Counted from the first letter of the stretch, positions 26,454 to 36,061 are shown. The stretch is DNA of 64,000 nt from Sedimenticola sp. (GCA_026984735.1 JALSRN010000010.1:1-64000); one strand, 5' to 3'. Program-made: numbers and translations. Notes: generated from the sequence alone by a model not told the origin.

Positions 26454-26483
26454 TTCCGAAAAGCCTTCTCTCATTCGGAAGGC
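26454..26483. terminator. hairpin between convergent moeA and the phosphorylase gene
   Basis: TTCCGAA (26454-26460) pairs with TTCGGAA (26474-26480), and a nested alternative GCCTTC (26463-26468) pairs with GAAGGC (26478-26483). It lies between two convergent genes and overlaps the last codons of the phosphorylase gene. There is no T run, so the terminator role is tentative. Confidence 0.35.
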
Positions 26484-27220
26484 GCGGCCGCGGCTCCCAG
26501 CCGGCCGATGATCCGCCGCACCGATTCGATGGAGCGCTCCAGAGCGGTTCGAATCTCCTCCATGGAGATCTCCTGTCCGCCGATTCCCGCCGCCCAGTTC
26601 ACCACCAGCGTGAGGTGGGCAAAGCAGAGGCCCAGCTCCCGGGCCAACGCCGCTTCGGGCATCCCGGTCATGCCCACCAGATCGCAGCCGTCGCGTCTCA
26701 TGCGCTCGATCTCGGCGGCGGTCTCCAACCGGGGGCCCTGGGTGGCGCCGTAGGTGCCGCCGTCCACCACTTCGATGCCGGCCCGGCGCCCCGCTTCCAG
26801 CAGGCGCCCGCGCATCTCTCCGCAATAGGGCTCGGTGAACTCCGCATGTTTTACCGGCGCCACCCCGCTCTCCACATAGGTGTGTTCGCGGCCCCAGGTG
26901 TAGTCGATGATCTGGTCGGGCACGCAAAGGGTCTCCGGACCCAGGGTGATGCCCCCCACCGAAGCCACGCTGACGATCCGGCGCACCCCCACCGAATGGA
27001 GCGCCCAGATGTTGGCGCGATAGTTGACCAGATGGGGCGGAATCGTGTGGGCCTCACCGTGGCGCGGCAGAAAGACGATCGGCAAGCGGTCGAAGGTGCC
27101 GAAGGTGAGCGGCGCCGAGGGCTCCCCATAGGGGGTCACCACGATCTTCCGCCGCTCCACCGCCAGGGCATCGAGGCGGCTCAAGCCGCTTCCGCCGAGA
27201 ATGGCGATGCGCTCACTCAT
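26471..27220 (-). CDS. S-methyl-5'-thioinosine (MTA/MTI) phosphorylase family protein
   Basis: A purine nucleoside phosphorylase-family protein of 249 residues, with AILGGSGLS at the N-terminus, FLPRHGEAHTIPPHLVNYRA (about 50-69), the VSVASVGGI block, CVPDQIIDYTWGREHTY and MTGMPEAALARELGLCFAHL. In gammaproteobacteria this family cleaves methylthioinosine in methylthioadenosine salvage. It overlaps the upstream phosphoribosyltransferase gene by eight bases, forming a purine-salvage pair. The precise base preference cannot be told from sequence. Confidence 0.85.
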   Translation of the reverse strand: MSERIAILGGSGLSRLDALAVERRKIVVTPYGEPSAPLTFGTFDRLPIVFLPRHGEAHTIPPHLVNYRANIWALHSVGVRRIVSVASVGGITLGPETLCVPDQIIDYTWGREHTYVESGVAPVKHAEFTEPYCGEMRGRLLEAGRRAGIEVVDGGTYGATQGPRLETAAEIERMRRDGCDLVGMTGMPEAALARELGLCFAHLTLVVNWAAGIGGQEISMEEIRTALERSIESVRRIIGRLGAAAAPSE

Positions 27221-27779
27221 CCTTCAGGTCCTCCTCCAGAACGGCGCGGATGGAGGCCAGGTTGCGCCCCCATCCCAGATAGTCCATGCCGCAGCCGAAA
27301 AGATAACGGTCGGGCGCCTCCAGGCCCACGAAATCGGCCTGGAAGCCGCAGCCGCGATCGTGCCGCTTCTCCACCAGCACGGCGCTGAACACCCGCCGGG
27401 CGCCCTGCTCGCGGCAGTAGGAAACGATGGCCTCCAGGGTATGGCCTTCGTCGAGAATGTCGTCGATGACCAGCACCGTGCGTCCTTGCAGCGATTCCTC
27501 CGGCGCCTTCTTCCAGTGGAGATCGGCGCCGAAGGTTCGGTCCCGGTAGCGGGTGGCGTGGATGTAATCCAGGCGCAGGGGGAAATCGAGCCGCGGCAGC
27601 AGCATGCCCGCCGGGATCAGTCCTCCCTTCATCACCACCAGCGCCAGCGGGTCGCTGCCCCGCAGGCTCGGGGTGATTTGCGCCGCCATTCGGTCGAGCG
27701 CGGCCTCGACCTCGGCGGCGGAGAAGATCTCTTCCGCGCGCGCCAGATGGCGCAGGATCCGCTCCGAAGCACGGCTCAT
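27213..27779 (-). CDS. hpt: hypoxanthine-guanine phosphoribosyltransferase
   Basis: A protein of 188 residues converting hypoxanthine or guanine to IMP or GMP with PRPP. The PRPP-binding motif is VLVIDDILDEGHTL (about 101-114), and the early VVMKGGLIPAGMLLPRL block is present. I chose ATG 27779, overlapping the nagZ stop (ATGA); the larger open frame upstream is only the antisense-like shadow of nagZ. It would use the hypoxanthine released by the neighbouring methylthioinosine phosphorylase. Confidence 0.9.
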   Translation of the reverse strand: MSRASERILRHLARAEEIFSAAEVEAALDRMAAQITPSLRGSDPLALVVMKGGLIPAGMLLPRLDFPLRLDYIHATRYRDRTFGADLHWKKAPEESLQGRTVLVIDDILDEGHTLEAIVSYCREQGARRVFSAVLVEKRHDRGCGFQADFVGLEAPDRYLFGCGMDYLGWGRNLASIRAVLEEDLKDE

Positions 27780-28834
27780 GGTTCCAGCTCCAGGCCGGCG
27801 TCCTCCTCCGTTCGCGCCTGCAGCAGGCCGAGAAGCTCCATGGCCCGTGGCCAGCGGGGATCTTCGCGCAGCTGATCGTGTGTCGGAGCGCCCCTTCCGT
27901 GCATGCGCGCCATCCGGACCTGGCGCACCGGGTCCTCGAAATGCTGCAAGGAATCGAGCACGGCCTCGGCGGCCGCGGGACGGTTGCACAACAGGATCAT
28001 GTCGCAACCGGCGTCGAGCGCGGCACGGGCCCGTTCGCCGGGGCTTCCCGCTACCTCCGCGGCCGCCATGGCGAGGTCGTCGCTGAAGACCACCCCTTGG
28101 AAGCCCAGCCGTCCTCGAAGCACCTCCTTGAGCCAGAAAGCAGAGTAACCGGCTGGCTGCGGGTCGCATTGCTCGTAGATGACGTGGGCCGGCATGATCC
28201 CTTCGATGTTGTTCTCCACCAGGTGACGGAACGGCAGCAGATCATGGTTCCAGAGGGTTTCGAAGGGACGACAGTCACGCGGCAGCTCCTGGTGGGAATC
28301 TTCCGCAACGCCGCCGTGACCGGGAAAGTGCTTGCCCACCGAGGCCATGCCGGCGTCGCGGGCGCCCCGACACCAGGCGAAGGCGAGCTTTCCCACCACC
28401 AACGGGTCGGGCGAAAAGGCGCGATCGCCGATGACGCGGCTCCGATCGTCCCGCAGATCGAGCACGGGCGCGAAGCTGAAATCGACGCCCACGGCGCGCA
28501 ACTCGGCCGCCATCAGCCAGCCCAGATGATAGGCGGCGTCCAGCGCCAGACGGGGCTCTTTCCGGTACAGCTCTCCCAAGAGAGCGGCGGGCGGCAGTTC
28601 GCTGAAACCCTCCCGAAAACGCTGCACCCGCCCTCCTTCCTGATCCACGGCGACCAGCAAGGGAGGCCGGCGCAAGGCGTGGATGGCCTGCACCAGCTCA
28701 GCCAGCTGTCGGGGATCCTGATAGTTGCGGGCGAAGAGAATGACGCCGCCGGCCGCGGGATGGAGCAGTTTCTCCCGCTCCTCCGCGGTGAGGACGGAAC
28801 CCTGGAGATCCAGCATCAACGGGCCGTGGGTCAT
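27776..28834 (-). CDS. nagZ: beta-N-acetylhexosaminidase (peptidoglycan recycling)
   Basis: A glycoside hydrolase family 3 enzyme of 352 residues that removes N-acetylglucosamine from muropeptides in the cytoplasm. Motifs are GVILFARN, VAVDQEGGRVQRFR (about 61-74), the catalytic loop GKHFPGHGGVAEDSHQ (about 168-183) with its Asp/His dyad, and FSDDLAMAA with the nucleophile Asp. No signal peptide. First gene of the nagZ-hpt-phosphorylase operon. The 146-base gap upstream probably holds its promoter, but I see no clear -35/-10. Confidence 0.93.
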   Translation of the reverse strand: MTHGPLMLDLQGSVLTAEEREKLLHPAAGGVILFARNYQDPRQLAELVQAIHALRRPPLLVAVDQEGGRVQRFREGFSELPPAALLGELYRKEPRLALDAAYHLGWLMAAELRAVGVDFSFAPVLDLRDDRSRVIGDRAFSPDPLVVGKLAFAWCRGARDAGMASVGKHFPGHGGVAEDSHQELPRDCRPFETLWNHDLLPFRHLVENNIEGIMPAHVIYEQCDPQPAGYSAFWLKEVLRGRLGFQGVVFSDDLAMAAAEVAGSPGERARAALDAGCDMILLCNRPAAAEAVLDSLQHFEDPVRQVRMARMHGRGAPTHDQLREDPRWPRAMELLGLLQARTEEDAGLELEP

Positions 28835-28980
28835 GCGGATAGACCGGGCCGAATATCGCGCCGGATTCCGGGAAAAAACGGATCATGCGGCCGGCGCCAG
28901 GAGCGACTGCGGGTGAATGACGACAAGTCTTTGAACAAGCGCATCGAACGACGAAAAGTTGCAGTGGTCAGGTGCGATAT

Positions 28981-29472
28981 TCAATCATGGATATGCACGG
29001 AAGCACCATTGGAAACAACTTCAAATAATTCCTCTATATCTTTGTTTTTCATTCGTATGCACCCATGGGAGACCGGCCGCCCGATGGACGTTTCCGCAGC
29101 CGTTCCGTGGATGTAGATGAACCGCCGCAGGGTATCGCAATCGCCGCCGCGGTTGAAGCCGGGTTCGGAGCCCGTGAGCCAGAGGATGCGGGTGAGGATC
29201 CAGTCTCGCTCCGGCTCCCGCCGCCCCAGGTCCGGCGTGTAGCGTTCGCCGGTGGGGCGCCGCTCCACGAACACCGTCCCGCGGGGGCATCCGGCGCCGA
29301 TCTTGATGCGCACGCGATGCCTCCCTCTGGGCGTGCAGCCGCTGCCCATCCGTTCCCCGGCTCCGTTGCGGGCGGTGGAGATGGGATAGACCCGCTCTCG
29401 CCGGTCGTCGCGCCACACTTCCAGCTCCTGGCGCCCCAGGAAGACCTCCAGTCTCACTCCTCTTCCTTCCAT
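28981..29472 (-). CDS. L,D-transpeptidase (YkuD) family protein without signal peptide
   Basis: A protein of 163 residues. The YkuD catalytic region is RFIYIHGTAAETSIGRPVSH followed by GCIRM (about 118-142), with the His and the nucleophile Cys in SHGCIRM. The N-terminus (LEVFLGRQELEVW) resembles the ErfK/YbiS start, but I see no signal peptide or membrane helix, which is odd for an enzyme that crosslinks or anchors to peptidoglycan. Several proteobacteria have such short versions. Its start overlaps the CYTH gene by 19 bases. Confidence 0.88.
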   Translation of the reverse strand: MEGRGVRLEVFLGRQELEVWRDDRRERVYPISTARNGAGERMGSGCTPRGRHRVRIKIGAGCPRGTVFVERRPTGERYTPDLGRREPERDWILTRILWLTGSEPGFNRGGDCDTLRRFIYIHGTAAETSIGRPVSHGCIRMKNKDIEELFEVVSNGASVHIHD

Positions 29473-29933
29473 GCACTGTAGGGTACCTTGCTGAGGTTGC
29501 TGTTGTAATAGCGGGCGTCGGTGGAGACCTCTCCGCCCAGCCAGGAAGGCCTCTCGAAAGGCTCGTCGCCGTGCCCGAGCTCCACTTCCGCCACCACCAG
29601 GCCCTGGTTCTCACCGTGGAACTCGTCGATCTCCCAGCGATGCCGCCCATGGCGCACGATGTGGCGGGTCTTGTGGATGATGGGGCGATGGGCCACCAGC
29701 CGCAACAGCTCCTCCGCCTCTTCAAGAGGGATGTCGTATTCATACTCCAGTCGATGTATGCCGTCCCGCGTGCTCTTGATACCGAGCTGCGCCCTCCCCT
29801 CGCAGACGCGCACGCGAACGGAAGACTGGGCGTCCCGGCTCAGATAGCCCTGCTTCATCTCCATGGAACGCTCCACCTCCTGCCGCCAGGCGTCGGAGGC
29901 GAGGAGAAACTTGCGTTCGATCTCGACGGCCAT
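29454..29933 (-). CDS. CYTH domain protein, probable inorganic triphosphatase
   Basis: A protein of 159 residues that begins with the CYTH signature EIERKFL (4-10) and has alternating charged beta strands: SVRVRVCEGRAQLGIKS, RLEYEYDIPLEEAEELL, RWEIDEFHGENQGLVVAEVE and YYNSNLSKVPY. These acidic and basic residues line the tunnel that binds triphosphate and Mg. Bacterial single-domain members are usually triphosphatases; adenylate cyclase class IV is the related alternative. ATG 29933. Only 14 bases separate it from rlmD downstream of its promoter side. Confidence 0.88.
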   Translation of the reverse strand: MAVEIERKFLLASDAWRQEVERSMEMKQGYLSRDAQSSVRVRVCEGRAQLGIKSTRDGIHRLEYEYDIPLEEAEELLRLVAHRPIIHKTRHIVRHGRHRWEIDEFHGENQGLVVAEVELGHGDEPFERPSWLGGEVSTDARYYNSNLSKVPYSAWKEEE

Positions 29934-29947
29934 GCAGCCATCCTAAC

Positions 29948-31273
29948 TCATTTTACGAACAGCGCCATGGACTCCACGTGGGCCGTGTGGGGAAACATGT
30001 CCATCACGCCAGCCGACACCAGACGGTAGCCATGCCGGTGCACCAGCTCTCCTGCGTCCCGCGCCAGGGTGCCAGGATAGCAGGAGACGTAGAGGATGCG
30101 CTCCACTCCCAGACGCGGGAGATGCTCCAGCACCTCGAAGGCGCCGCTGCGCGGCGGATCCAGCAGAACCTTGTGGAACGACTTTTTGAGCCAGGGCTCG
30201 TGCTGCAGCGGTTCGTAAAGGTTGGCCGCATGGAAATCGACGTTCTCCAGCCGGTTGGCCTCGGCGTTGGCACGCGCGCGGGCCACCAGCTCGGGCGCGC
30301 CCTCCACGCCGGTCACCCATCCCGCCCGGGTGGCCAGCGGCAGGGTGAAATTGCCCACGCCGCAGAAAAGATCCAGCACCCGCTCGCCTTCTTCCGGCTC
30401 CAGCAGCTCGACGGCGCGGCGAACCATGCGGCGGTTGATCTCGCTGTTCACCTGGGTGAAATCGGTGGGCTCGAAATGGATCGTCAGATCGAAATCGGGA
30501 AGGCGATAACGAAGATCCGCCCTCTCTTCCAGAGGCGCCACGCTCTCGGGGCCCGCGGGTTGCAGATAGAAGAAAAAACCGTGTTGCCGGCCGAATCGCT
30601 TCAGCCGCTCCCGGTCCTTTTCGGTGAGCGGATCGAGGTTGCGCAGGATCAACACGCACTGTTCGTCGTCCAGGGCCACTTCGATCTGGGCGATGCGGTG
30701 GGGAATGGAGAGATCGCCGATGAGCCGCGACAGATCCATCAGCGCCCCGCCCACCCGCGGATGGAGTACCTCGCACCGCTCCAACTCCGCCACATAGCTG
30801 GAGCCGCGCTCGCGAAATCCCACCAGCACCCGGCCCTTCTTGGGGACCCGTTTCACCCCCAAGCGCGCCTTGCGGCGGTATCCCCACGGGTCGCCGTTCA
30901 CCAGGGGCGGCAGCAGCGTCTCCGGTTCTACCTTTCCCAGGTGGTGGAAGGCGTCGAGCAGCGACCGCTGTTTGTATTCGATCTGGGCGGTGGCATGGAG
31001 ATGCTGCAGCGAACAGCCGCCGCAGAGGCCGAAATGGGCGCAGCGCGGCTCCACCCGGTGCGGACTGGCTTCGAGCACTTCGACGAGCTCCCCCTCGTCG
31101 CGGTTGCGGCGCCGCGCGGTGTAACGGAATCTCACCCGCTCTCCCGGCAGGGCTCCATGGATGAAGGTGGCCTTGCCTTCCACCCGGGCGACGCCCCGGC
31201 CGTCGTGGGAGAGCCCCTCGACCTGGGCCTCCACCGGCTCCTGCGGCAGCCGCCGCCGTCCGCGCCGTCCCAT
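29948..31273 (-). CDS. rlmD: 23S rRNA (uracil-1939-C5)-methyltransferase
   Basis: A protein of 441 residues with an N-terminal TRAM domain (VEGLSHDGRGVARVEGKATF), a [4Fe-4S] set (CAHFGLCGGC, plus a later Cys in ELERCEV) and the SAM motif LDLFCGVGNFTLPLA. The catalytic region has DPPRSGA and YVSCYPGTLARD, in which the Cys is the nucleophile. I chose ATG 31273, which overlaps the cysM stop; the upstream extension is arginine-rich and lies within cysM. The call is firm. Confidence 0.94.
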   Translation of the reverse strand: MGRRGRRRLPQEPVEAQVEGLSHDGRGVARVEGKATFIHGALPGERVRFRYTARRRNRDEGELVEVLEASPHRVEPRCAHFGLCGGCSLQHLHATAQIEYKQRSLLDAFHHLGKVEPETLLPPLVNGDPWGYRRKARLGVKRVPKKGRVLVGFRERGSSYVAELERCEVLHPRVGGALMDLSRLIGDLSIPHRIAQIEVALDDEQCVLILRNLDPLTEKDRERLKRFGRQHGFFFYLQPAGPESVAPLEERADLRYRLPDFDLTIHFEPTDFTQVNSEINRRMVRRAVELLEPEEGERVLDLFCGVGNFTLPLATRAGWVTGVEGAPELVARARANAEANRLENVDFHAANLYEPLQHEPWLKKSFHKVLLDPPRSGAFEVLEHLPRLGVERILYVSCYPGTLARDAGELVHRHGYRLVSAGVMDMFPHTAHVESMALFVK

Positions 31274-32166
31274 CAGTCGGCGGGTCGGGGGTCGAAGACC
31301 CCGCTGGAGAGGTAGCGGTCGCCACGGTCGCAAACGATGGCTACCAGCACGGCGTTCTCCAGCTCGCGGGAGAGCCGCAGCATGGCGGCCACCGCGCCAC
31401 CGGAAGAGATGCCGCAGAAGATCCCCTCCTGCGAGGCCAGGCGGCGGGCCGTCTCCTCCGCCTCTTCCTGAGAGACGTCCATCTCCCGGTCCACCAGAGC
31501 GGCGTCGAATATGGCCGGCAGGTACTCCCTGGGCCAGCGGCGGATCCCCGGAATCTGCGCGCCCTCCTCCGGCTGCACGCCCACCACCTGAACCCTGGGA
31601 TTCCTCTCCTTGAGATAACGCCCCGTGCCCATGATGGTGCCCGTGGTGCCCATGGCGCTGACGAAATGGGTGGCCCGGCCGCCGCTGTCCCGCCAGATCT
31701 CCGGACCGGTGCCGCGGTAGTGGGCCAGAGCGTTGTCCGGGTTGTCGAACTGGTTGAGCAGGTACCCTTCGCCCCGCCGCTCCATCTCCGCCGCCAGATC
31801 CCGCGCCCCCTCCATGCCGTCGTGCTCGGAGACCAGGATCAACTCGGCCCCATAAGCCGCCATGGCCGCCTGTCGCTCCATCGTCATGTTCTCGGGCATC
31901 ACCAGCTTCATGCGGTAACCGCGCATGGCGGCTACCATCGCCAGGGCGATGCCGGTGTTGCCGCTGGTGGCCTCCACCAAACAGTCGCCCGGCCGGATCT
32001 CGCCCCGCCGTTCCGCCTCCAGGATCATGCTGAGGGCGGCGCGGTCCTTCACCGATCCAGCCGGATTATTGCCTTCCAGCTTCACCAACAGTTGGTTGGT
32101 GGTGGGGCCTGGTAGCCGCCGTAGCGCCACCAGGGGCGTGTTTCCCACCGTTTCGTCGATGCTCAT
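31273..32166 (-). CDS. cysM: cysteine synthase B
   Basis: A PLP enzyme of 297 residues making cysteine from O-acetylserine and sulfide or thiosulfate. The PLP lysine is in GNNPAGSVKDRAA (about 32-44); SGNTGIALA and the glycine loop MGTTGTIMGTGRYL follow. ATG 32166 (MSIDETVGNTPL) is chosen because it aligns with the usual family start and has GGAGA six bases upstream; the ATG at 32178 is the alternative. CysM rather than CysK is suggested by GGRATHFVSAMGTTGT and by the rlmD neighbour. Confidence 0.92.
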   Translation of the reverse strand: MSIDETVGNTPLVALRRLPGPTTNQLLVKLEGNNPAGSVKDRAALSMILEAERRGEIRPGDCLVEATSGNTGIALAMVAAMRGYRMKLVMPENMTMERQAAMAAYGAELILVSEHDGMEGARDLAAEMERRGEGYLLNQFDNPDNALAHYRGTGPEIWRDSGGRATHFVSAMGTTGTIMGTGRYLKERNPRVQVVGVQPEEGAQIPGIRRWPREYLPAIFDAALVDREMDVSQEEAEETARRLASQEGIFCGISSGGAVAAMLRLSRELENAVLVAIVCDRGDRYLSSGVFDPRPAD

Positions 32167-32399
32167 GATCTTCTCCATGGCGCCGATTCTAGCAGCCTGC
32201 CCGACTCGACGCTGTTCGGCCGCAAATTCGCTCCAGCGGATTTTCGCTTCGAACGCTCAAATCTGACGGGCTGCTCGTCTCCATCGTAGGGAGGACTCCG
32301 CCGTTTTCCGGATTCCCCGAACGAGGCGAGCCGCAGAGGTCGCCACCGGAAGGTGGGAAAGGAGGTGCCGCAGGACGTTTCCTGCTACCCTTGACGCCG

Positions 32400-35213
32400 A
32401 TGCACAAGATCCGCCTGAAGATATTGCTGCTCACCCTGGTGCCGAGCGCCTGCATCCTCGGGCTGCTCTCCTTCTATCTTCTGAACCTGCGGGCCGGCGA
32501 TCTGGAGGGGCGCTTTCTGGAGCATGGCGAGCTCACGGCGCGCCAGCTTGCCAACGCTGCCTTGAACGGCGTTCTCAGCAGCCGAACCGACATCCTGGAG
32601 TTGTTGGCGGAGGAGACCCGCAGAAACGATCCGGCCATCTCCGCCATTCGCATCACCGGCCCCAACGACCTGACGCTGGTGGAGGTGGGAACGCCCATTC
32701 CCTCCACGCCCGAACTGCGCACCCGATTCAGCAGCCGGATCGCGCCCGCTTACGACATCAAGCAGCTCTATCTCTACCTGCTGCAGCAGCCGCTGCTTGC
32801 CGGCGAGGACGGCCGTCCCGACCTGGGGCGGGTAATCGTCTGGCAAGATCCCTCCAATCTGATTCGGCAACGGTCGGTGGTGGTGCGCAACACCATTCTT
32901 CTGGCGCTGATCGGATTGGCGGTGATCGCCCTCCTGTCGATCTTTTTCAGCCGGCAGATCGCCCGCCCGCTGGAGCAGCTCACGCAGGCGGCCCGGCAGT
33001 TGCGCATCGGTCGGCTCGACGCCCGGGTTCCCACCACGGGCCAGGGTGAAGTGGGCGAACTGCAGGCGGCTTTCAACGAGATGGCGGAGGAGATCGCCAC
33101 GGCCAGCGAAAATCTGCAGGCGCAGGTGGAGCAGGCCACGCGGGACCTGCAGGAGAGCCTGGAGACCCTGGAGATCAAGAACGTAGAGTTGGATTTGGCC
33201 CGGCAGCGCGCCTTGCAGGCAAACCGGGTCAAGTCGGAGTTCCTGGCCAGCATGAGCCACGAGATCCGCACCCCCATGAACGGCGTGCTCGGTTTCACCA
33301 GCCTGTTGCGAAGAACCGGGCTCACCGCCACCCAGCGCGAATATCTGGACACCATCGAGAGCTCGGCCGGCAACCTGCTGGCGATCATCAACGACATTCT
33401 CGATCTCTCCAAGTTGGAGGCGGGTAAGCTGAACCTGGAGCATCGCCCCTTCTCCATCCGCCGGTGCGTGGACGACACCCTCTCTCTCCTCGCTCCCCAG
33501 GCCCACCAAAAGGGACTGGAGCTGGTCGCCTTCGTATATGACGACGTTCCCGACGAGTTTCTTGGGGATCGCACACGGGTCGCGCAGATCCTCACCAACC
33601 TGGTGAACAACGCCATCAAATTCACCGCCAAGGGGGAGGTGGTGGTACGCCTGATGGTGGAACAGGAGGAGGAGCGCTCGGTCCGACTGGCGATGAACGT
33701 CACCGACACAGGCGTGGGCATCCCTTCCGAAGAGCAGTCCCACATCTTCGAAACCTTCGCCCAGGGGCGCATGACGAGAATCGGTTCGCGGGGCGGGACC
33801 GGTCTGGGGTTGAGCATCTGCAAGCGGTTGACGCAGATGATGGGCGGCACCATCAAGGTGCGAAGCGAGGTGGGAAAAGGAAGCACCTTCGTCTGCACTC
33901 TGCAGCTCGAGAAGAGCGCTGACTCCTCCCCGCCACGCGTCGAGCCGGCGTTGCGGGGCATGCGGGTGTTGCTGTTGGAGGATCACCCCGCCTCCCGCCG
34001 GGCGTTGAGCGGCCTCCTGCAGCAGTTGGGGATTCAGGCGACGGTGCCCGATTCTCCAAACTCCACCGGCGATCTCCAAGATTGCGAGATGGTGGTGCTC
34101 TGCGCCGGCGGCGACGCGCTTCGCCACGCCCAAGAGCTTTGCCATCGAATCCGCTCTCTGAGCCGAGAAGGGCGGCCTGTGTTGCTGTTGGCATCCACTT
34201 CTGACCAAGAGCAGCTCACCAACCTGCTGCGCTGCGGCGCCAGCGCCTCTTTGAGCAAGCCGGTTCGCGCCGTCGCCCTGCGCAATCTCCTCGTGGAACT
34301 GCGCGGGGGCGCCCTTCCGCATCCCCAGCCCGACGCGGTCGGCGCCGCGGTGGGCGACTCCCAATGGCTTGCGGGCAAGACGCTGCTGGTCGCCGACGAC
34401 AACGCCATCAACCGCCGTCTGATGCAGCTCCTGCTCGAACAATGGGGAGCCAACGTCGTCTCGGCGGAGGATGGGCGACAGGCGCTGGCATTGGCCGGCA
34501 AGCAGTGGCCCGATCTTGCGCTGTTGGATGTCCACATGCCCCATCTGGACGGCTACGAGACCGCCGCTGCTCTTCGCGCCCGGCCCAACGGCGACAAGCT
34601 GCCCCTCATCGCCATGACCGCGGACGCCATGTGGAAAAACCGCCAGCAACTCCGAAGAAGCGGTTTCGACGCCTACCTGATCAAGCCCATCGAAGAGCAA
34701 GAGCTGTCCCGGCTGCTGCGCAAGCATCTGTTTCCGTCGATCCCCACTGCGAAAGAGACGGAGAGCAGCGAAAAGAGTCGGTCTCTTTCTCCCTTTCCCG
34801 CCGACAAAACGCCGCCCGTGCGTGACCGCGCCCAGGCGCTGCGAATCGCCGGGGGAGCAGAGCGGATCGCCGCCAACCTGTTTGCAGAGTTTCTCGAGAG
34901 CCTGCCGAAAGAGCTGTCGGCCATTCACGCGCTGTTGGACGAGAAGAAGTGGGAAGAGCTGTGGCAGGCAGTACACCGCCTCAAAGGAGCGGCGGCGGTC
35001 TGTGGCATTCCCGCCTTCTCCGCCGCGCTGGTCGCCTTCCAGCAGGCCGTCCAGGAAGAGGACGCGACCGCCGCCCATCGCCGCCTCGCCGCCATGGAGA
35101 CGGAAAAGGAGCGTCTGATCCAGATATCGCGCCAAAATCCGGAACTTTCCCGGCGAGATTTTCATCCGAGCGAGGTCGGGCGAAAAGATTACGGAGAAAA
35201 CCGGATGGCGTGA
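32400..35213 (+). CDS. barA: hybrid sensor histidine kinase of the BarA/GacS family
   Basis: A protein of about 937 residues. Two membrane helices (LLLTLVPSACILGLLSFYLL and ILLALIGLAVIALLSIFF) flank a periplasmic region. A HAMP, a HisKA with SHEIRTPMNGVLGF, an ATPase domain (NNAIKFTAKG, GTGLGLSI), a degenerate receiver (VLLLEDHPASRR, but no acceptor Asp: the expected strand reads EMVVLCAG), an intact receiver (VADDNAINRR, ALLDVHMP) and a C-terminal HPt domain (VHRLKGAAAVCG) follow. BarA/GacS activates a UvrY/GacA regulator controlling CsrB-type RNAs. ATG 32400 is preferred over the TTG nine bases before. Confidence 0.92.
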   Translation: MHKIRLKILLLTLVPSACILGLLSFYLLNLRAGDLEGRFLEHGELTARQLANAALNGVLSSRTDILELLAEETRRNDPAISAIRITGPNDLTLVEVGTPIPSTPELRTRFSSRIAPAYDIKQLYLYLLQQPLLAGEDGRPDLGRVIVWQDPSNLIRQRSVVVRNTILLALIGLAVIALLSIFFSRQIARPLEQLTQAARQLRIGRLDARVPTTGQGEVGELQAAFNEMAEEIATASENLQAQVEQATRDLQESLETLEIKNVELDLARQRALQANRVKSEFLASMSHEIRTPMNGVLGFTSLLRRTGLTATQREYLDTIESSAGNLLAIINDILDLSKLEAGKLNLEHRPFSIRRCVDDTLSLLAPQAHQKGLELVAFVYDDVPDEFLGDRTRVAQILTNLVNNAIKFTAKGEVVVRLMVEQEEERSVRLAMNVTDTGVGIPSEEQSHIFETFAQGRMTRIGSRGGTGLGLSICKRLTQMMGGTIKVRSEVGKGSTFVCTLQLEKSADSSPPRVEPALRGMRVLLLEDHPASRRALSGLLQQLGIQATVPDSPNSTGDLQDCEMVVLCAGGDALRHAQELCHRIRSLSREGRPVLLLASTSDQEQLTNLLRCGASASLSKPVRAVALRNLLVELRGGALPHPQPDAVGAAVGDSQWLAGKTLLVADDNAINRRLMQLLLEQWGANVVSAEDGRQALALAGKQWPDLALLDVHMPHLDGYETAAALRARPNGDKLPLIAMTADAMWKNRQQLRRSGFDAYLIKPIEEQELSRLLRKHLFPSIPTAKETESSEKSRSLSPFPADKTPPVRDRAQALRIAGGAERIAANLFAEFLESLPKELSAIHALLDEKKWEELWQAVHRLKGAAAVCGIPAFSAALVAFQQAVQEEDATAAHRRLAAMETEKERLIQISRQNPELSRRDFHPSEVGRKDYGENRMA

Positions 35214-35320
35214 CCGGGGCAAAAGGGAGATTTCAGCCGATCGCTCGCAGATTATGAAAGAAGCTGGTTCGACACCCTCTCAACGGCGCAGCGGAAGCTC
35301 TCCAGCCGGGGAAGGCCGAT

Positions 35321-36061
35321 TCAGCGGGATGCCGCTGCGGCGGTCATCAAGCGCTTCATCTCCCGCACCGCTTCGGCCAGCCCGGAAAAGATGGCGCGCG
35401 CCACGATGGCGTGGCCGATGTTCAACTCCCGGACGCCCGGAATGGAGGCGATCTCCCCCACGTTGTGGTAGTCGAGGCCGTGTCCGGCGTTGACCTGCAG
35501 TCCCAGCCGAAGCCCCAGCGCCACCGCCTCCTGGATGCGCAGCAGCTCCCGCCGGCGGGCCTCCTCGCCCACCGCATCGGCGTAGTGGCCGGTATGAATC
35601 TCCACCACGGGCGCTCCTGCCGCCACCGCCGCCTCCAGCTGCTCGGGCTCGGCGTCGATGAAGAGAGAGACGCGAACGCCTGCTTCTCCCAGCCGTTCGC
35701 ACACCTCTTGCAGGTGAGCGAGGTTGCCGGCCACGTCCAGCCCTCCCTCGGTGGTGAGTTCTTCCCTTTTCTCCGGAACCAGGCAACACTCCTCGGGCCG
35801 CACTTCGCAAGCGATGGCCACCATCTCTTCAGTGGCCGCCATCTCCAGGTTCATGCGTGTCTGTAGCATCTGGCGCAACAGGCGCACGTCCCGATCCTGG
35901 ATGTGCCGGCGATCCTCCCGCAGGTGCAGGGTGATGGCGTCAGCCCCCGCCTGCTCGCAGAGGAGCGCCGCCAGCAGCGGCTCGGGATAGCGGGTGCCGC
36001 GGGCCTGACGAATGGTGGCAACGTGGTCGATGTTGACGCCCAGCAGGATCGGCTCTTTCAT
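35321..36061 (-). CDS. pdxJ: pyridoxine 5'-phosphate synthase
   Basis: A TIM-barrel enzyme of 246 residues for the last ring-closing step of vitamin B6 synthesis. Motifs are [20 protein letters not shown] (7-26), [39 protein letters not shown] and [12 protein letters not shown]. It overlaps recO upstream (ATGA). The 107 bases to the convergent barA end hold nothing clear. Confidence 0.96.
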   Translation of the reverse strand: MKEPILLGVNIDHVATIRQARGTRYPEPLLAALLCEQAGADAITLHLREDRRHIQDRDVRLLRQMLQTRMNLEMAATEEMVAIACEVRPEECCLVPEKREELTTEGGLDVAGNLAHLQEVCERLGEAGVRVSLFIDAEPEQLEAAVAAGAPVVEIHTGHYADAVGEEARRRELLRIQEAVALGLRLGLQVNAGHGLDYHNVGEIASIPGVRELNIGHAIVARAIFSGLAEAVREMKRLMTAAAASR

